DNA of 64,000 nucleotides from Brachyspira pilosicoli (GCF_008016535.1 NZ_SAXY01000035.1:1-64000); one strand, 5' to 3'. Positions 9,049 to 18,371 are shown, numbered from the stretch's first letter. A program made the numbers and translations. The notes: generated by a model not told the origin, from the sequence alone.

Positions 9049-9879
9049 TCACATATAAAAAATTTCAGGTTCAGCTCTTCTTTCAAACTGTTCTTCTAAT
9101 TCATGCTGATGGTATAAATATCCCTCATCATCATAATATCTGCATTTTTCCGGGCATTTTTTTATACAAGCACCACATTTTGTACATATACTAACATATT
9201 TGCTTACATCATTAAAATCAATAGAACCCATAGGACAAACATGAGCACATATTTTACAATCGGTACATTTTGATAAATTAACTTTAGGTTTTACTTTTAA
9301 TATGTCAATAGCATGTTCGTGCCTATCTCTTGGAGTGTAATAAGGACGAATAGGTTCATTCCCTCTCACCTTAATAGGTTCTGCAGGTATATTCTCTACA
9401 GTTCTTATTTTCTCTACTATTTTTTCTACAAAATCTAAAGCAATCTGCATATCTTTTTCATCAGGTCTATTAGCTCCTAAAGTGTAAGAAAAAGCATGCT
9501 CCCCAACAAATCCAGCCCCCGCTATAGTATGAAAGCCATTACACTCCAATATATTTCTAAGCTCAATTAAAGCATCATCAAAGTTTCTATTACCAAAAAG
9601 CACAATAGGTATAGCCAAAGCACCATTTCCCTTAATATTATTTTTTAAATAAGGAAGCATTATATTCGGCACTCTTCCTGCATAGGTAGGACTTCCACAT
9701 ACTACTAAATCATTTTCTTTAAACTCAAGTACTTTCTCTCTTCTTTTAGGTAAACTATAATTATATTTTTCAAACTCAACATTAAGTTTTTTAGCGACAT
9801 TTTCTCCTATAAAAGAAGCTATTTTTTGAGTAGTACCTGTAGCACTATAATATACAGCATATACCTTTTTTACTATCAT
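9049..9879 (-). CDS. EFR1-type flavodoxin-ferredoxin fusion protein
   Basis: A 276-residue cytoplasmic electron-transfer protein. Residues 1-150 are a flavodoxin-like domain with the FMN phosphate loop SATGTTQKIA near residue 12 and the flavin-contact segment VCGSPTYAGRVPN near residue 60. Residues about 200-250 hold two [4Fe-4S] motifs, CTDCKICAHVCPMG and CTKCGACIKKCPEKC. This order (flavodoxin then 2x4Fe-4S) is the EFR1 family layout found in many anaerobes. It is a single gene with its own promoter, a strong GGGGGG ribosome site, and a position divergent from the CoA-transferase operon. The partner is unknown; a role in moving electrons around the butyrate pathway is inference from position only. 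Confidence 0.85.
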   Translation of the reverse strand: MIVKKVYAVYYSATGTTQKIASFIGENVAKKLNVEFEKYNYSLPKRREKVLEFKENDLVVCGSPTYAGRVPNIMLPYLKNNIKGNGALAIPIVLFGNRNFDDALIELRNILECNGFHTIAGAGFVGEHAFSYTLGANRPDEKDMQIALDFVEKIVEKIRTVENIPAEPIKVRGNEPIRPYYTPRDRHEHAIDILKVKPKVNLSKCTDCKICAHVCPMGSIDFNDVSKYVSICTKCGACIKKCPEKCRYYDDEGYLYHQHELEEQFERRAEPEIFYM

Positions 9880-9917
9880 AATATACCCCCCATAGTACTT
9901 TTATCTATTATATAATA

Positions 9918-9945
9918 ATTATGTAAATAAATGTGTGTAAGTCAA
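9918..9945 (-). promoter_or_regulatory. Promoter of the EFR1 gene
   Basis: Minus strand TTGACT (9945-9940), a 16-base spacer and CATAAT (9923-9918) lie about 40 bases before the start codon. Confidence 0.5.
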
Positions 9946-10078
9946 GTAAAAAACAAATAAAAGCTAAAAATAAAAAATAAAAATGTATTTTTTGTGAAAT
10001 AAAAAAATATAAAATTAACATAATAATGCATAATATTATAGATAAATAAATTTAAAAATAATATCTTTTAAATTTTGA

Positions 10079-10115
10079 TTGACAATTAAAATTTATTTTA
10101 CTATACTATAGTATA
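10079..10115 (+). promoter_or_regulatory. Strong promoter of but-bcd-fprA with a palindrome over the -10
   Basis: TTGACA (10079-10084), exactly 17 bases, then TATACT (10102-10107) make a near-consensus promoter 36 bases before the ATG. The -10 begins a perfect 14-base palindrome, TATACTATAGTATA (10102-10115), which covers the likely start of transcription and could be an operator. The string ACTATACTA also occurs over the -10 of the thl promoter. Confidence 0.8.
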
Positions 10116-10143
10116 TCAAAAAATCATTTTAGTGGGAGATCTT

Positions 10144-11493
10144 ATGGATTATAGTAAACTTTATAATGAGAAGTTAACCTCTCCATATGAAGCTGTTAAG
10201 GTTGTAAAATCTGGTGATTGGATAGACTATGGTTGGGTAATAGCCACTCCAATAGAATTAGATAAAGCATTAGCAGAAAGAATGCCTGATTTAACAGATA
10301 TTAATATTAGAGGAGGTATATTATGCTGGGAGCCTCAAATATTTAAAATTCTTAATCCAGAAAAACATTTTACTTGGAACTCTTGGCATATGTCTGGTAT
10401 AGAAAGAAAAGCAATATCAAGAGGATTTTGTTTTTATGATCCTATTCGTTATTCTGAAATGCCTAGATATTACAGAGATTTGCCTCGCGGTATAGATGTA
10501 GCAATGTTTCAAGTTGGCCCTATGGATGAGAATGGTTATTTCAGTTATGGCCCTAATGCTTCACATATGCAGGCTATGATAGAGAGATGTAAATGTGTTA
10601 TAGTTGAAGTAAATGAAAATATGCCTCGCTGTTTAGGTGCTAGTTATATTGGAGGAGAATCTATACATATTAATCAAGTTGATATGATAGTAGAGGGAGA
10701 TAATCCTCCTATAGTAGAATTAGGCGGAGGCGGTGCTACTACAGAGGTAGATAAAACTGTAGCAAAACTTATAGTAGAAGAAATACCTAATGGTGCTTGT
10801 ATACAGTTAGGTATTGGCGGTATGCCTAATGCGGTAGGTTCATTAATAGCAGAATCTGATTTAAAAGACTTAGGTGTACATACAGAGATGTATGTTGATG
10901 CTTTTGTTGATATATCATTAGCTGGTAAAATCACTGGAAGTAAAAAGAATATAGATAAAGGAAGACAAACTTATGCATTCGGTGCTGGTACTAAAAAGTT
11001 ATATGATTTTATTCATAATAATCCTCAATGTTTGTCTGCTCCTGTAGATTATACTAACGATGTGAGAGTAATATCTTCTATAGATAACTTTATGTCTATA
11101 AACAATGCTGTTGAAGTGGATTTATTTGGTCAAGTAAGTGCTGAATCAACAGGATTCAAACATATAAGCGGTGCTGGCGGACAATTAGACTTTGTATTGG
11201 GTGCTTATCTTTCAAAAGGCGGTAAAAGCTTCATTTGTTTATCATCAGCTGTAAAAGGTAAGGATGGTGAATTACAATCAAGAATAGTTCCTAGCTTTAC
11301 TAATGGTACTATTATAACAGATACAAGGGCCAACACTCATTATGTTGTTACAGAATATGGTAAAGTAAACTTAAAAGGTTTAACTACTTGGCAAAGAGCT
11401 GAAGCTTTAATCTCTATAGCTCATCCAGACTTTAGAGAAGATTTAATTAAAAAAGCTCAAGAATGCAATATCTGGAGAAACAGCAATAAATAA
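10144..11493 (+). CDS. but: Butyryl-CoA:acetate CoA-transferase
   Basis: A 449-residue enzyme of the acetyl-CoA hydrolase/transferase family that moves CoA from butyryl-CoA to acetate, the last step of butyrate formation. The start is the ATG at 10144 ([10 protein letters not shown]), because GGGAG at 10134-10138 is correctly spaced; the in-frame GTG at 10132 overlaps that ribosome site. The sequence strongly recalls the But enzyme of Roseburia-type butyrate producers: GDWIDYGW near the N-terminus, the glycine-rich [29 protein letters not shown], and [13 protein letters not shown] in which Glu248 should be the catalytic residue that forms the CoA thioester. 4-hydroxybutyrate CoA-transferase is the close alternative. 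First gene of a three-gene operon. Confidence 0.92.
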   Translation: MDYSKLYNEKLTSPYEAVKVVKSGDWIDYGWVIATPIELDKALAERMPDLTDINIRGGILCWEPQIFKILNPEKHFTWNSWHMSGIERKAISRGFCFYDPIRYSEMPRYYRDLPRGIDVAMFQVGPMDENGYFSYGPNASHMQAMIERCKCVIVEVNENMPRCLGASYIGGESIHINQVDMIVEGDNPPIVELGGGGATTEVDKTVAKLIVEEIPNGACIQLGIGGMPNAVGSLIAESDLKDLGVHTEMYVDAFVDISLAGKITGSKKNIDKGRQTYAFGAGTKKLYDFIHNNPQCLSAPVDYTNDVRVISSIDNFMSINNAVEVDLFGQVSAESTGFKHISGAGGQLDFVLGAYLSKGGKSFICLSSAVKGKDGELQSRIVPSFTNGTIITDTRANTHYVVTEYGKVNLKGLTTWQRAEALISIAHPDFREDLIKKAQECNIWRNSNK

Positions 11494-11545
11494 TAAAATT
11501 ATCTTAATTCATAATAAAACAAATTAATAAAAAAAGGAGAAGCAA

Positions 11546-13471
11546 ATGTTTAAAACAACTGAACAACACGAAGAGTTTCGTGCTAAGGTCAGAGCTTGGG
11601 CTGAAGAAGTAGTAAAACCTATAGCTGTAGAGCTTGACCTTGATAATAAATTCCCAGATGAAGCTGTAAAAGAAATGGGTAAAAAGAAATTGGATATTAT
11701 GGGTATACCATATGGTAAAGAATACGGCGGTGCTGGACTAGATGTTATTAGTTATGCAATAGCAGTAGAAGAACTTTCAAGAGTTGATGGCGGTGTTGGT
11801 GTAATTTTATCTGCTCATACTTCTTTAGGTTCTTATCCTATAGCTGCTTTTGGTACTGAAGAGCAAAAGAAAAAATATTTAACTCCTCTAGCTAAAGGAG
11901 AAAAAATAGGTGCTTTCGGTTTAACTGAGCCTGAAGCTGGTTCTGATGCAGGCGGTACAGAAACTACTGCTGTATTAAATGGTGACCACTACATATTAAA
12001 CGGTGAAAAAATATTCATCACTAATGCTCCTAAAGCTGATACTTATGTAGTATTTGCTGTTACTACTCCTGGTATTGGTACTAAAGGTATTAGTGCTTTC
12101 ATAGTAGAAAAAGGTTGGGAAGGTTTTGAGTTTGGTGAACATTATAACAAACTTGGTATACGTTCATCTGCTACTGCTCAATTGCTTTTCTCTGATGTTA
12201 AAGTTCCTAAAGAAAACTTACTTGGTAAAGAAGGACAAGGTTTTAAAATTGCTATGCAAACTCTTGATGGCGGACGTATTGGTATTGCTGCTCAAGCTTT
12301 AGGTATAGCACAAGGAGCTTATGAAGCTGCTTTAGAATATGCTAAAGACAGAATACAGTTTGGTCGTCCTATAGCTCAGCAACAAGCTATTGCTTTCAAA
12401 CTTTCTGATATGGCTACTAAATTACGTGCTGCAAGACTTCTTATATATAGTGCTGCTTATCTTAAAGAAAAACATGAACCTTATGGTATGGAAGCTGCTA
12501 TGGCTAAACAGTATGCTTCTGATATAGGTTTGGAAGTTGTTAATGATGCTCTTCAAATACATGGTGGTAACGGTTATATTAAAGGTGCTTACATGGTTGA
12601 GAGAGCTTACCGCGATGCTAAGATTTGTACAATTTATGAAGGTACTAACGAAATTCAAAGAGTTGTTATTTCTGCTTCTATACTAGGTAAAATGCCTAAA
12701 TCTCCTGTTGCTGTTGCTGTTGGCCCTATGGCTAAAAAAGGTCCTATCACTGGTGAAAGAAGAAATATCATATTCAAAGAAGGTTCTGCTCAAGATAAAG
12801 TTAATGCTCTTGTTGCTGCTTTACAAAAAGATGGAATCGACTTCTCTGTTGGTATTGACATTAATACGCCTATAGTTGATGCTGAAAGAGTTGTTTCTGC
12901 TGGTAAAGGTATTGGAAGTAAAGAAAATATGAAACTTGTTGAGAATTTAGCTAAAGCTGCTGGTGCTGCTATTGGTTGTTCTCGCCCTGTTGCTGAAGAA
13001 TTGAGATACTTACCTATCAATAGATATGTTGGTATGTCTGGTCAAAAATTCAATGGTAACTTATATATTGCTTGCGGTATTTCTGGTGCTAACCAACATT
13101 TGAAAGGTATTAAAAACGCTTCTATCATAGTAGCTATCAATATGAAAGCTTCTGCTAAAATATTCAAAAATGCTGATTATGGTATTGTTGGTGATGTTAC
13201 TGAAATACTTCCTTTACTTACTGCTGCTTTAGGCGGAGATGCTGCTAAAAAACCTGCTGAAGTACCTTACAAAAAAATTAAAAGAATCGTACCTAAAAAA
13301 GTTATGGAATTACCAAAAATATATGTTTGTTCTGGTTGTGGTTATGAGTATAATCCATTCGTTGGAGATCCAGAAGCTGAAATAGCTCCAGGTACAGACT
13401 TTACTGCTCTTCCAGAAGAGTGGGTATGTCCTGAATGTAGTGAAGAAAAAGCTAACTTCATTAAGGCGTAA
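11546..13471 (+). CDS. Butyryl-CoA dehydrogenase fused to EtfA FAD domain and rubredoxin
   Basis: A 641-residue three-part protein. Residues 1-380 are a full acyl-CoA dehydrogenase (flavin segments FGLTEPEAGSDAGG and ITNAPKADTYVVFA, catalytic base Glu365 in IYEGTNEIQR, IHGGNGYI). Residues about 400-570 match the C-terminal FAD-binding domain of electron-transfer flavoprotein alpha (VSAGKGIGSKENMKLVE, GCSRPVAEE, LYIACGISGANQHLKG, ADYGIVGD). Residues 593-641 are a rubredoxin with C-S-G-C-G-Y and C-P-E-C binding one Fe. It should reduce crotonyl-CoA to butyryl-CoA or run in reverse, passing electrons dehydrogenase-FAD-rubredoxin within one chain. The EtfA N-terminal part and EtfB, needed for bifurcation with NADH, are absent here. 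It lies 52 bases after but, with AAAGGAGAAG as ribosome site, and before a flavodiiron protein, a natural rubredoxin partner. Confidence 0.92.
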   Translation: MFKTTEQHEEFRAKVRAWAEEVVKPIAVELDLDNKFPDEAVKEMGKKKLDIMGIPYGKEYGGAGLDVISYAIAVEELSRVDGGVGVILSAHTSLGSYPIAAFGTEEQKKKYLTPLAKGEKIGAFGLTEPEAGSDAGGTETTAVLNGDHYILNGEKIFITNAPKADTYVVFAVTTPGIGTKGISAFIVEKGWEGFEFGEHYNKLGIRSSATAQLLFSDVKVPKENLLGKEGQGFKIAMQTLDGGRIGIAAQALGIAQGAYEAALEYAKDRIQFGRPIAQQQAIAFKLSDMATKLRAARLLIYSAAYLKEKHEPYGMEAAMAKQYASDIGLEVVNDALQIHGGNGYIKGAYMVERAYRDAKICTIYEGTNEIQRVVISASILGKMPKSPVAVAVGPMAKKGPITGERRNIIFKEGSAQDKVNALVAALQKDGIDFSVGIDINTPIVDAERVVSAGKGIGSKENMKLVENLAKAAGAAIGCSRPVAEELRYLPINRYVGMSGQKFNGNLYIACGISGANQHLKGIKNASIIVAINMKASAKIFKNADYGIVGDVTEILPLLTAALGGDAAKKPAEVPYKKIKRIVPKKVMELPKIYVCSGCGYEYNPFVGDPEAEIAPGTDFTALPEEWVCPECSEEKANFIKA

Positions 13472-13527
13472 ATAATATAATTAAGTAAAATGCTTAATTT
13501 TGATAAACTAACAAAGGAGGAAATTTA

Positions 13528-14739
13528 ATGCATTGCGTTAGAAAAGTTACTGAAGATTTATATTGGGTGGGAGCTAATGAACATCGTTTGGCTCTATTTG
13601 AAAATGTTCACCCTTTAACTAGAGGGGTTTCTTATAACTCTTATCTTTTATTAGATGAAAAAACTGTTCTTTTTGATACTGTTGATTGGGCAGTTTGCAG
13701 ACAATTCTTAGATAATATAGATTATGTTTTAAACGGTAAAAAACTTGATTATATGATAATTAACCATATGGAACCTGACCATGCTGCTTCTATTGAAGAA
13801 GTATTAATTCGTCACCCTGAAACTCGAGTTATTTCTACTGAAAAAGCATTCATGTTTATGGATCAATTTGGTTTCACTATTACTGATGACAAAAAAATAC
13901 AGGTAAAAGAAGGTGATTCTAGAAAATTTGGTAAGCATGAAATTCACTTCATTGCCGCTCAAATGGTTCACTGGCCTGAAGCTATGGTTAGTTTTGACAG
14001 CACTAATGGTGTTTTATTCTCTGCTGATGCTTTCGGTACTTTCATTGCTATAGATGGAAGACTATTTGCTGATGAAGTTAACTTCGACAGAGAATGGCTT
14101 GATGAAGCTAGAAGATATTATACTAACATCGTTGGTAAATATGGCCCTCATGTACAGCATTTGCTTAAAAAAGCTGGCGGTATAATAGACAAAATTAAAA
14201 TGCTTTGTCCTTTGCATGGTCCTGTATGGAGAAAAGATTTAGGCTACATTCTTGAAAAATATAATAAATGGAGTACTTATGAGCCTGAAACTAAAGGTGT
14301 ATTAATCGTTTATGCTTCTATGTACGGTAATACTGAAGCTATGGCTGGTGTTGTTGCTTCTAAATTAGCTGAAAAAGGTCTTACTAACACTGTTATGTAT
14401 GATGTTTCAAGTACTCATGTTTCTTATTTGATTTCTGAAACTTTTAAATATAGCCATGTTATACTTGCTTCTGTTACTTATAACTTGAATATTTATCCTC
14501 CTATGCATAACTATTTAGATGATATGAGAGCTCTTAATGTTCAAAAACGTAAGTTCGCTATCATAGAAAATGGTTCTTGGGCTCCTAAATCTGGTGCTTT
14601 GATGCAAGAGTTCATTGAAAACAACTTAAAACAATGCGAAATCCTTGATCCTCAAGTATCTGTTTCTTCTTCTATGAAAGATGCTAATATTGGTGAGATT
14701 GATGGTTTAGTTGATGCTATAGTTGAATCTATGAAATAA
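13528..14739 (+). CDS. fprA: Flavodiiron protein (FprA, rubredoxin:O2/NO oxidoreductase)
   Basis: A 403-residue A-type flavoprotein. The N-terminal metallo-beta-lactamase-like domain holds the di-iron ligands: H80-x-E82-x-D84-H85 in NHMEPDHAA, the His in AAQMVHWPEAM, the Asp in LFSADAFG, and a later His in CPLHGPVW. From about residue 260 a flavodoxin domain starts with IVYASMYGNTEAMA for FMN. Such enzymes reduce O2 to water or NO to N2O in anaerobes, with rubredoxin as donor. It is the last gene of but-bcd-fprA, 56 bases after the rubredoxin-tailed dehydrogenase, with a strong AAAGGAGG site and a terminator behind it. Confidence 0.95.
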   Translation: MHCVRKVTEDLYWVGANEHRLALFENVHPLTRGVSYNSYLLLDEKTVLFDTVDWAVCRQFLDNIDYVLNGKKLDYMIINHMEPDHAASIEEVLIRHPETRVISTEKAFMFMDQFGFTITDDKKIQVKEGDSRKFGKHEIHFIAAQMVHWPEAMVSFDSTNGVLFSADAFGTFIAIDGRLFADEVNFDREWLDEARRYYTNIVGKYGPHVQHLLKKAGGIIDKIKMLCPLHGPVWRKDLGYILEKYNKWSTYEPETKGVLIVYASMYGNTEAMAGVVASKLAEKGLTNTVMYDVSSTHVSYLISETFKYSHVILASVTYNLNIYPPMHNYLDDMRALNVQKRKFAIIENGSWAPKSGALMQEFIENNLKQCEILDPQVSVSSSMKDANIGEIDGLVDAIVESMK

Positions 14740-14765
14740 GATTAAAATCACTTAAAAAGCATATT

Positions 14766-14798
14766 AAGTCGGCCGTAATTTTTGCGGTCGACTTTTTT
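14766..14798 (+). terminator. Terminator of but-bcd-fprA
   Basis: A GC-rich 10-bp stem with one G-T pair (14766-14775 with 14785-14794), a 9-base loop and six Ts. It is a textbook intrinsic terminator 26 bases after the fprA stop. Confidence 0.9.
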
Positions 14799-14849
14799 AT
14801 TGTTTACATATATAATGAAAAAATATTTAAACAAAAGAGATAATATAAT

Positions 14850-15719
14850 ATGACACTAAAAAATACTTTAAATGAAGCTATTAAATTATTAGAACTAAAT
14901 AGAGAAATAATACTAATAAATATAATAAAATCTAGCGGTTCATCTCCTAGAACTTCTGATGCTATGATGATTGCATATATTGATGAAAACAATAATAAAA
15001 AAACTCTCTCTACCATAGGGGGCGGAATATTAGAGTTTAAAGTTTTAAATGATGCTTTCGCACTGATAGAAAAAAAATCAGATTACAAAAAAAATTATTC
15101 TCTCACAAACGAAGAATCCGGCGGAGTTGGTATGCTTTGCGGAGGAAATGTAGAAATTGATTTTAAATATATAACCAAAAACAACAAAGAAATTATAGAA
15201 AATCTATTAAAGGAAGAAAATAAAAAAAATAGCAATGTATATATATTTGGAGCTGGGCATGTTTCATTAGATTTAGTTGATATACTTAATAAGTTATCAT
15301 TTAATTGTATTGTAATTGATGACAGAGAAGAGTTTGCAAATAAAGAGAGATTTTATAATGCATACAAAATAATAGTAGATGATTATGAGAATGTATTTAA
15401 TAAAATAAATATCACAGAAAAAGATTATATAATTATAGTAACTAGAGGACATAGCTATGATTATATAGTAGAAAAAAATGCTCTAAAAACAAAAGCCTAC
15501 TATATTGGAATGATAGGAAGCAATAAAAAAATTACAACACTTCACAGCAAATTAAAAGAAGAAGAAAAATATACATATGAAATGATTGATAAAGTTCATG
15601 CTCCAATAGGCTTGCCAATAGGGGCAGAGTCAACAGAAGAGATAGCTGTAAGTATAGCAGCAGAGTTAATATTAAAAAGAGCAATATTTGAAAATAGAAG
15701 GAAAATAAAAAAAGAGTAA
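14850..15719 (+). CDS. xdhC: XdhC/CoxI-family molybdenum hydroxylase maturation factor
   Basis: A 289-residue XdhC-family protein. The N-terminal XdhC_CoxI domain shows SSGSSPRTSDAMM and STIGGGILEFKV, then GMLCGGNVEI. The C-terminal Rossmann domain begins VYIFGAGHVSLDLVD near residue 130, followed by VIDDREEFAN and YYIGMIGSNKK. In characterised systems XdhC binds molybdenum cofactor and delivers the sulfurated form to xanthine dehydrogenase. It is cytoplasmic. It is followed after one base by the YqeC-MocA fusion, and the pair converges on the hydroxylase operon at 16948-28803. GAGATAATATA precedes the ATG. Confidence 0.88.
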   Translation: MTLKNTLNEAIKLLELNREIILINIIKSSGSSPRTSDAMMIAYIDENNNKKTLSTIGGGILEFKVLNDAFALIEKKSDYKKNYSLTNEESGGVGMLCGGNVEIDFKYITKNNKEIIENLLKEENKKNSNVYIFGAGHVSLDLVDILNKLSFNCIVIDDREEFANKERFYNAYKIIVDDYENVFNKINITEKDYIIIVTRGHSYDYIVEKNALKTKAYYIGMIGSNKKITTLHSKLKEEEKYTYEMIDKVHAPIGLPIGAESTEEIAVSIAAELILKRAIFENRRKIKKE

Positions 15720-15720
15720 T

Positions 15721-16905
15721 ATGCCTGAAATAATATTAGTATGCGGTGCTGGCGGAAAGACTACATATATAGAAAACTTATCAAAAAGTTATAAAGACAA
15801 AAAAGTAATTATAACTACTACAACCAAAATTTATAAACCTAATGAATATACTGATAATATTAATTCTCATTCATTTGACAATAAAAATATAATAGTGCTT
15901 GGGAAAGAATATGATGAAAAAAAGCTAATGTATGCTGGAGATGAAGAATTAAATAATGCTATTAAATACGCTGATATTATATTAATAGAAGCTGATGGAG
16001 CAAAACATTATCCTATAAAAATACCTAATGAAAACGAGCCTGTTATACCAAATATATTATTAGGCAAAATTTCTAAAATAGTTGTAGTGATGGGGCTTCA
16101 TGCTTTAAATAGAAAATTTAGCGAAGTTTGTTTTAGATATAATTTATGCGAAGAAATAGATAAAAATAAAATTGTAGATATAGAAACTATTAAATTTATT
16201 GCAAACAAATATTATATAGATAAGCTTAAAAATAAATGCAGCGATATTCAATTATATTTAAATGATTTTACACAAAACAAAAATATTAATTATAAAAAAA
16301 CTGCATTTATAATTCTTGCTTCTGGAAATAGCAAACGTTTTAACGGCAACAAATTACTTCATAAATTTAATTCTCTTAATAATAAAACATTATTTGAAAA
16401 CACAATTAATAAAATATCTGATGTAATAAAACTATTAAAAAAAGATAAAAAGTTAAAAAACTTAGAAACATCTATAATTGTTGTAAGCATATATGATGAA
16501 ATAATAAATAAAGAGTTTGAAAATAAATATTATTCTGCTATCTATAATAACAATCATAATGCTGGAATAAGCTCATCAATAAAAATTGGATTAAAAGAAG
16601 CAATAAAAGATAGCTGTGATAATTTTTCTTTTTTTGTATGCGACATGCCTTTTTTAGGAAGCGATGATATATTTAATATGATAAAGTATTTTTGCTTTAG
16701 CCAAAAAAATATAGGAGCTATGTTTACAAAAAAAAGAGTTTCTAACCCTGCAATTTTTTCTTCTAAATATATTGATGATATTCTAAAACTAGAAGATGAT
16801 GAAGGAGCATCAAAAATTATAAAAAAAAATATCAATGACACTTTTTTATATACAATAGATGAAATGAAATTAATAGATGTAGATAAAAGAGAAGATTTAA
16901 AATAA
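15721..16905 (+). CDS. YqeC-MocA fusion, selenium/molybdenum cofactor maturation
   Basis: A 394-residue two-domain protein. Residues 1 to about 180 match YqeC, the accessory protein linked to selenium-dependent molybdenum hydroxylases: a P-loop-like GAGGKTT at 8-14, ITTTTKIY, and ADIILIEADGAKHYPIK. Residues about 193-394 are a MobA/MocA-type nucleotidyltransferase: AFIILASGNSKRFNGNKLL near 194, then FFVCDMPFLGSDD with the metal-binding Asp and a G-A-x-F-T-K-x-x-x-x-P-A-I-F segment. MocA enzymes add CMP to molybdopterin. In E. coli the two activities are separate genes (yqeC and mocA/ygfJ). The gene starts one base after xdhC and has no strong ribosome site of its own, so translational coupling is likely. 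Confidence 0.85.
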   Translation: MPEIILVCGAGGKTTYIENLSKSYKDKKVIITTTTKIYKPNEYTDNINSHSFDNKNIIVLGKEYDEKKLMYAGDEELNNAIKYADIILIEADGAKHYPIKIPNENEPVIPNILLGKISKIVVVMGLHALNRKFSEVCFRYNLCEEIDKNKIVDIETIKFIANKYYIDKLKNKCSDIQLYLNDFTQNKNINYKKTAFIILASGNSKRFNGNKLLHKFNSLNNKTLFENTINKISDVIKLLKKDKKLKNLETSIIVVSIYDEIINKEFENKYYSAIYNNNHNAGISSSIKIGLKEAIKDSCDNFSFFVCDMPFLGSDDIFNMIKYFCFSQKNIGAMFTKKRVSNPAIFSSKYIDDILKLEDDEGASKIIKKNINDTFLYTIDEMKLIDVDKREDLK

Positions 16906-16906
16906 A

Positions 16907-16935
16907 AGACAATGGGCTTTAAAATCCCATTGTCT
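16907..16935. terminator. Bidirectional terminator between convergent operons
   Basis: A perfect 10-bp stem (16907-16916 with 16926-16935), a 9-base loop and T-rich sequence on both exits. It separates the YqeC-MocA stop from the permease stop. Confidence 0.8.
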
Positions 16936-16947
16936 AAAATTATATAA

Positions 16948-18327
16948 TTATTTTTTTTCTTCTTTAGGAAGAATAACATTAAGTATTATAGCAACACAAG
17001 TAGCTATAACAACAGGGCTGCTTCCAAATACAGTTTTAGCCCAAGCAGGGAAAGTATCTAAAGCTCCTCCAACTTGAACAGTACCCATACCTAAAGCAAC
17101 AGCAAGACCTACTATTAAAGTATTTCTATGACCCATATTTTCAGTAAATACCAATTTAATACCAGTCATAGCAATAGAAGCAAATACCATTATAGTAGCA
17201 CCACCTAATACACAAGAAGGTATAGTAGTAAGTAAAGCTGAGAATTTAGGGAATAAACCAGCAACTAATATTATAATAGCAGCAATTAAAAATACTATTC
17301 TATTAACAACTTTAGTAGTAGCAACAATACCAACGTTTTGGCTGTAAGTAGCAGTCGGCAAACAACCAAATACAGATGATAATATATTAGTAATACCATA
17401 AGCAGTGATACCGCATTTTAATTCTTTATCAGTAGGCATTCTTCCCATACCCCCTGAAGTAGTAGCAGAAAAGTCTCCTATTGCTTGAACAGAGTTAACA
17501 GCAAATAAAAGTGCTATAGCAATAGCAGCAGAAGGGTCAAACTCTATTCCAAAAGGTATAAGTTTAGGAGCTTGGAAAATACCAGCATTAATAACACTTG
17601 TAAAATTAATCATACCAAAGAAAAATGCTGCTATATAACCAATAATTAATCCCATAAGTATAGAAGCTAACTTTAAAAATCCTTTGGTAAATTGATTGAA
17701 GAAAATAACAGCAATAAGAGTGATAAAAGCAACAGTCCAATACTGCCAAGAACCAAAAGGAACAACTTCACCGTTTATACTATATAAAGTACTTCCGCCA
17801 GCCATATATCTGACAGCAGTAGGATATAATGAAAGACCAACTGTAAATACTACTGTACCAGCGATTAGAGGCGGAAATAATTTTCTAATTTTTTCAACAG
17901 CAAAGCCAAATATTATAGCTACAATACCGCCCACTACTTGAGCACCAAAGATAATTGCAAGCCCTCTAACACCAAGACCAGCACCTTCAGGACCTCTAGC
18001 AATAGATTGCATAGTAGATACATAAGCGAAACTAACTCCAATAATCATAGGAAGTCTAGCACCTATATGATAGTTTTTAGTTATAGGTATAGGAAAAACC
18101 ATAATTATTGTAGAAATAGCAGCAAATACTAATGAAGATTGAACTAACAATATTTGCTCAGGACTTCCGCTTTTAAGACCAGCTGCAGATGATACTATAA
18201 GAGCAGGAGTAACACAACCAACAATCATAGCAACTACGTGCTGAATAGCCAGCGGGAAAGCTTGAGTCATCTTTGGAACAGCTTCATACTGAAACAAAGC
18301 ATCTTGAGTTTTTTCATTCATACTCAT
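16948..18327 (-). CDS. NCS2 xanthine/urate-type permease (1)
   Basis: A 459-residue inner-membrane transporter of the nucleobase-cation symporter-2 family with about 12-14 hydrophobic segments. Family motifs are FPLAIQHVVAM at the N-terminus, a central acidic residue in the TM8 region, and the TM10 signature SQNVGIVATTKVVNR. The ATG at 18327 is preferred because GGAGAG lies 5-7 bases upstream; the ATG at 18339 overlaps that site. The substrate is most likely xanthine, urate or another purine by family and context; sequence alone cannot separate them. It is the last gene of the minus-strand purine operon, 44 bases after the FAD subunit. Confidence 0.9.
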   Translation of the reverse strand: MSMNEKTQDALFQYEAVPKMTQAFPLAIQHVVAMIVGCVTPALIVSSAAGLKSGSPEQILLVQSSLVFAAISTIIMVFPIPITKNYHIGARLPMIIGVSFAYVSTMQSIARGPEGAGLGVRGLAIIFGAQVVGGIVAIIFGFAVEKIRKLFPPLIAGTVVFTVGLSLYPTAVRYMAGGSTLYSINGEVVPFGSWQYWTVAFITLIAVIFFNQFTKGFLKLASILMGLIIGYIAAFFFGMINFTSVINAGIFQAPKLIPFGIEFDPSAAIAIALLFAVNSVQAIGDFSATTSGGMGRMPTDKELKCGITAYGITNILSSVFGCLPTATYSQNVGIVATTKVVNRIVFLIAAIIILVAGLFPKFSALLTTIPSCVLGGATIMVFASIAMTGIKLVFTENMGHRNTLIVGLAVALGMGTVQVGGALDTFPAWAKTVFGSSPVVIATCVAIILNVILPKEEKK

Positions 18328-18371
18328 ATTTCTCTCCATTTTTTATAAATTATTTTATTTAAATTAATAAA

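Noticed and set aside
16948-18339. Start of the permease at 18339 rather than 18327
   Set aside because: The 18339 ATG overlaps the GGAGAG that fits the 18327 ATG as its ribosome site.
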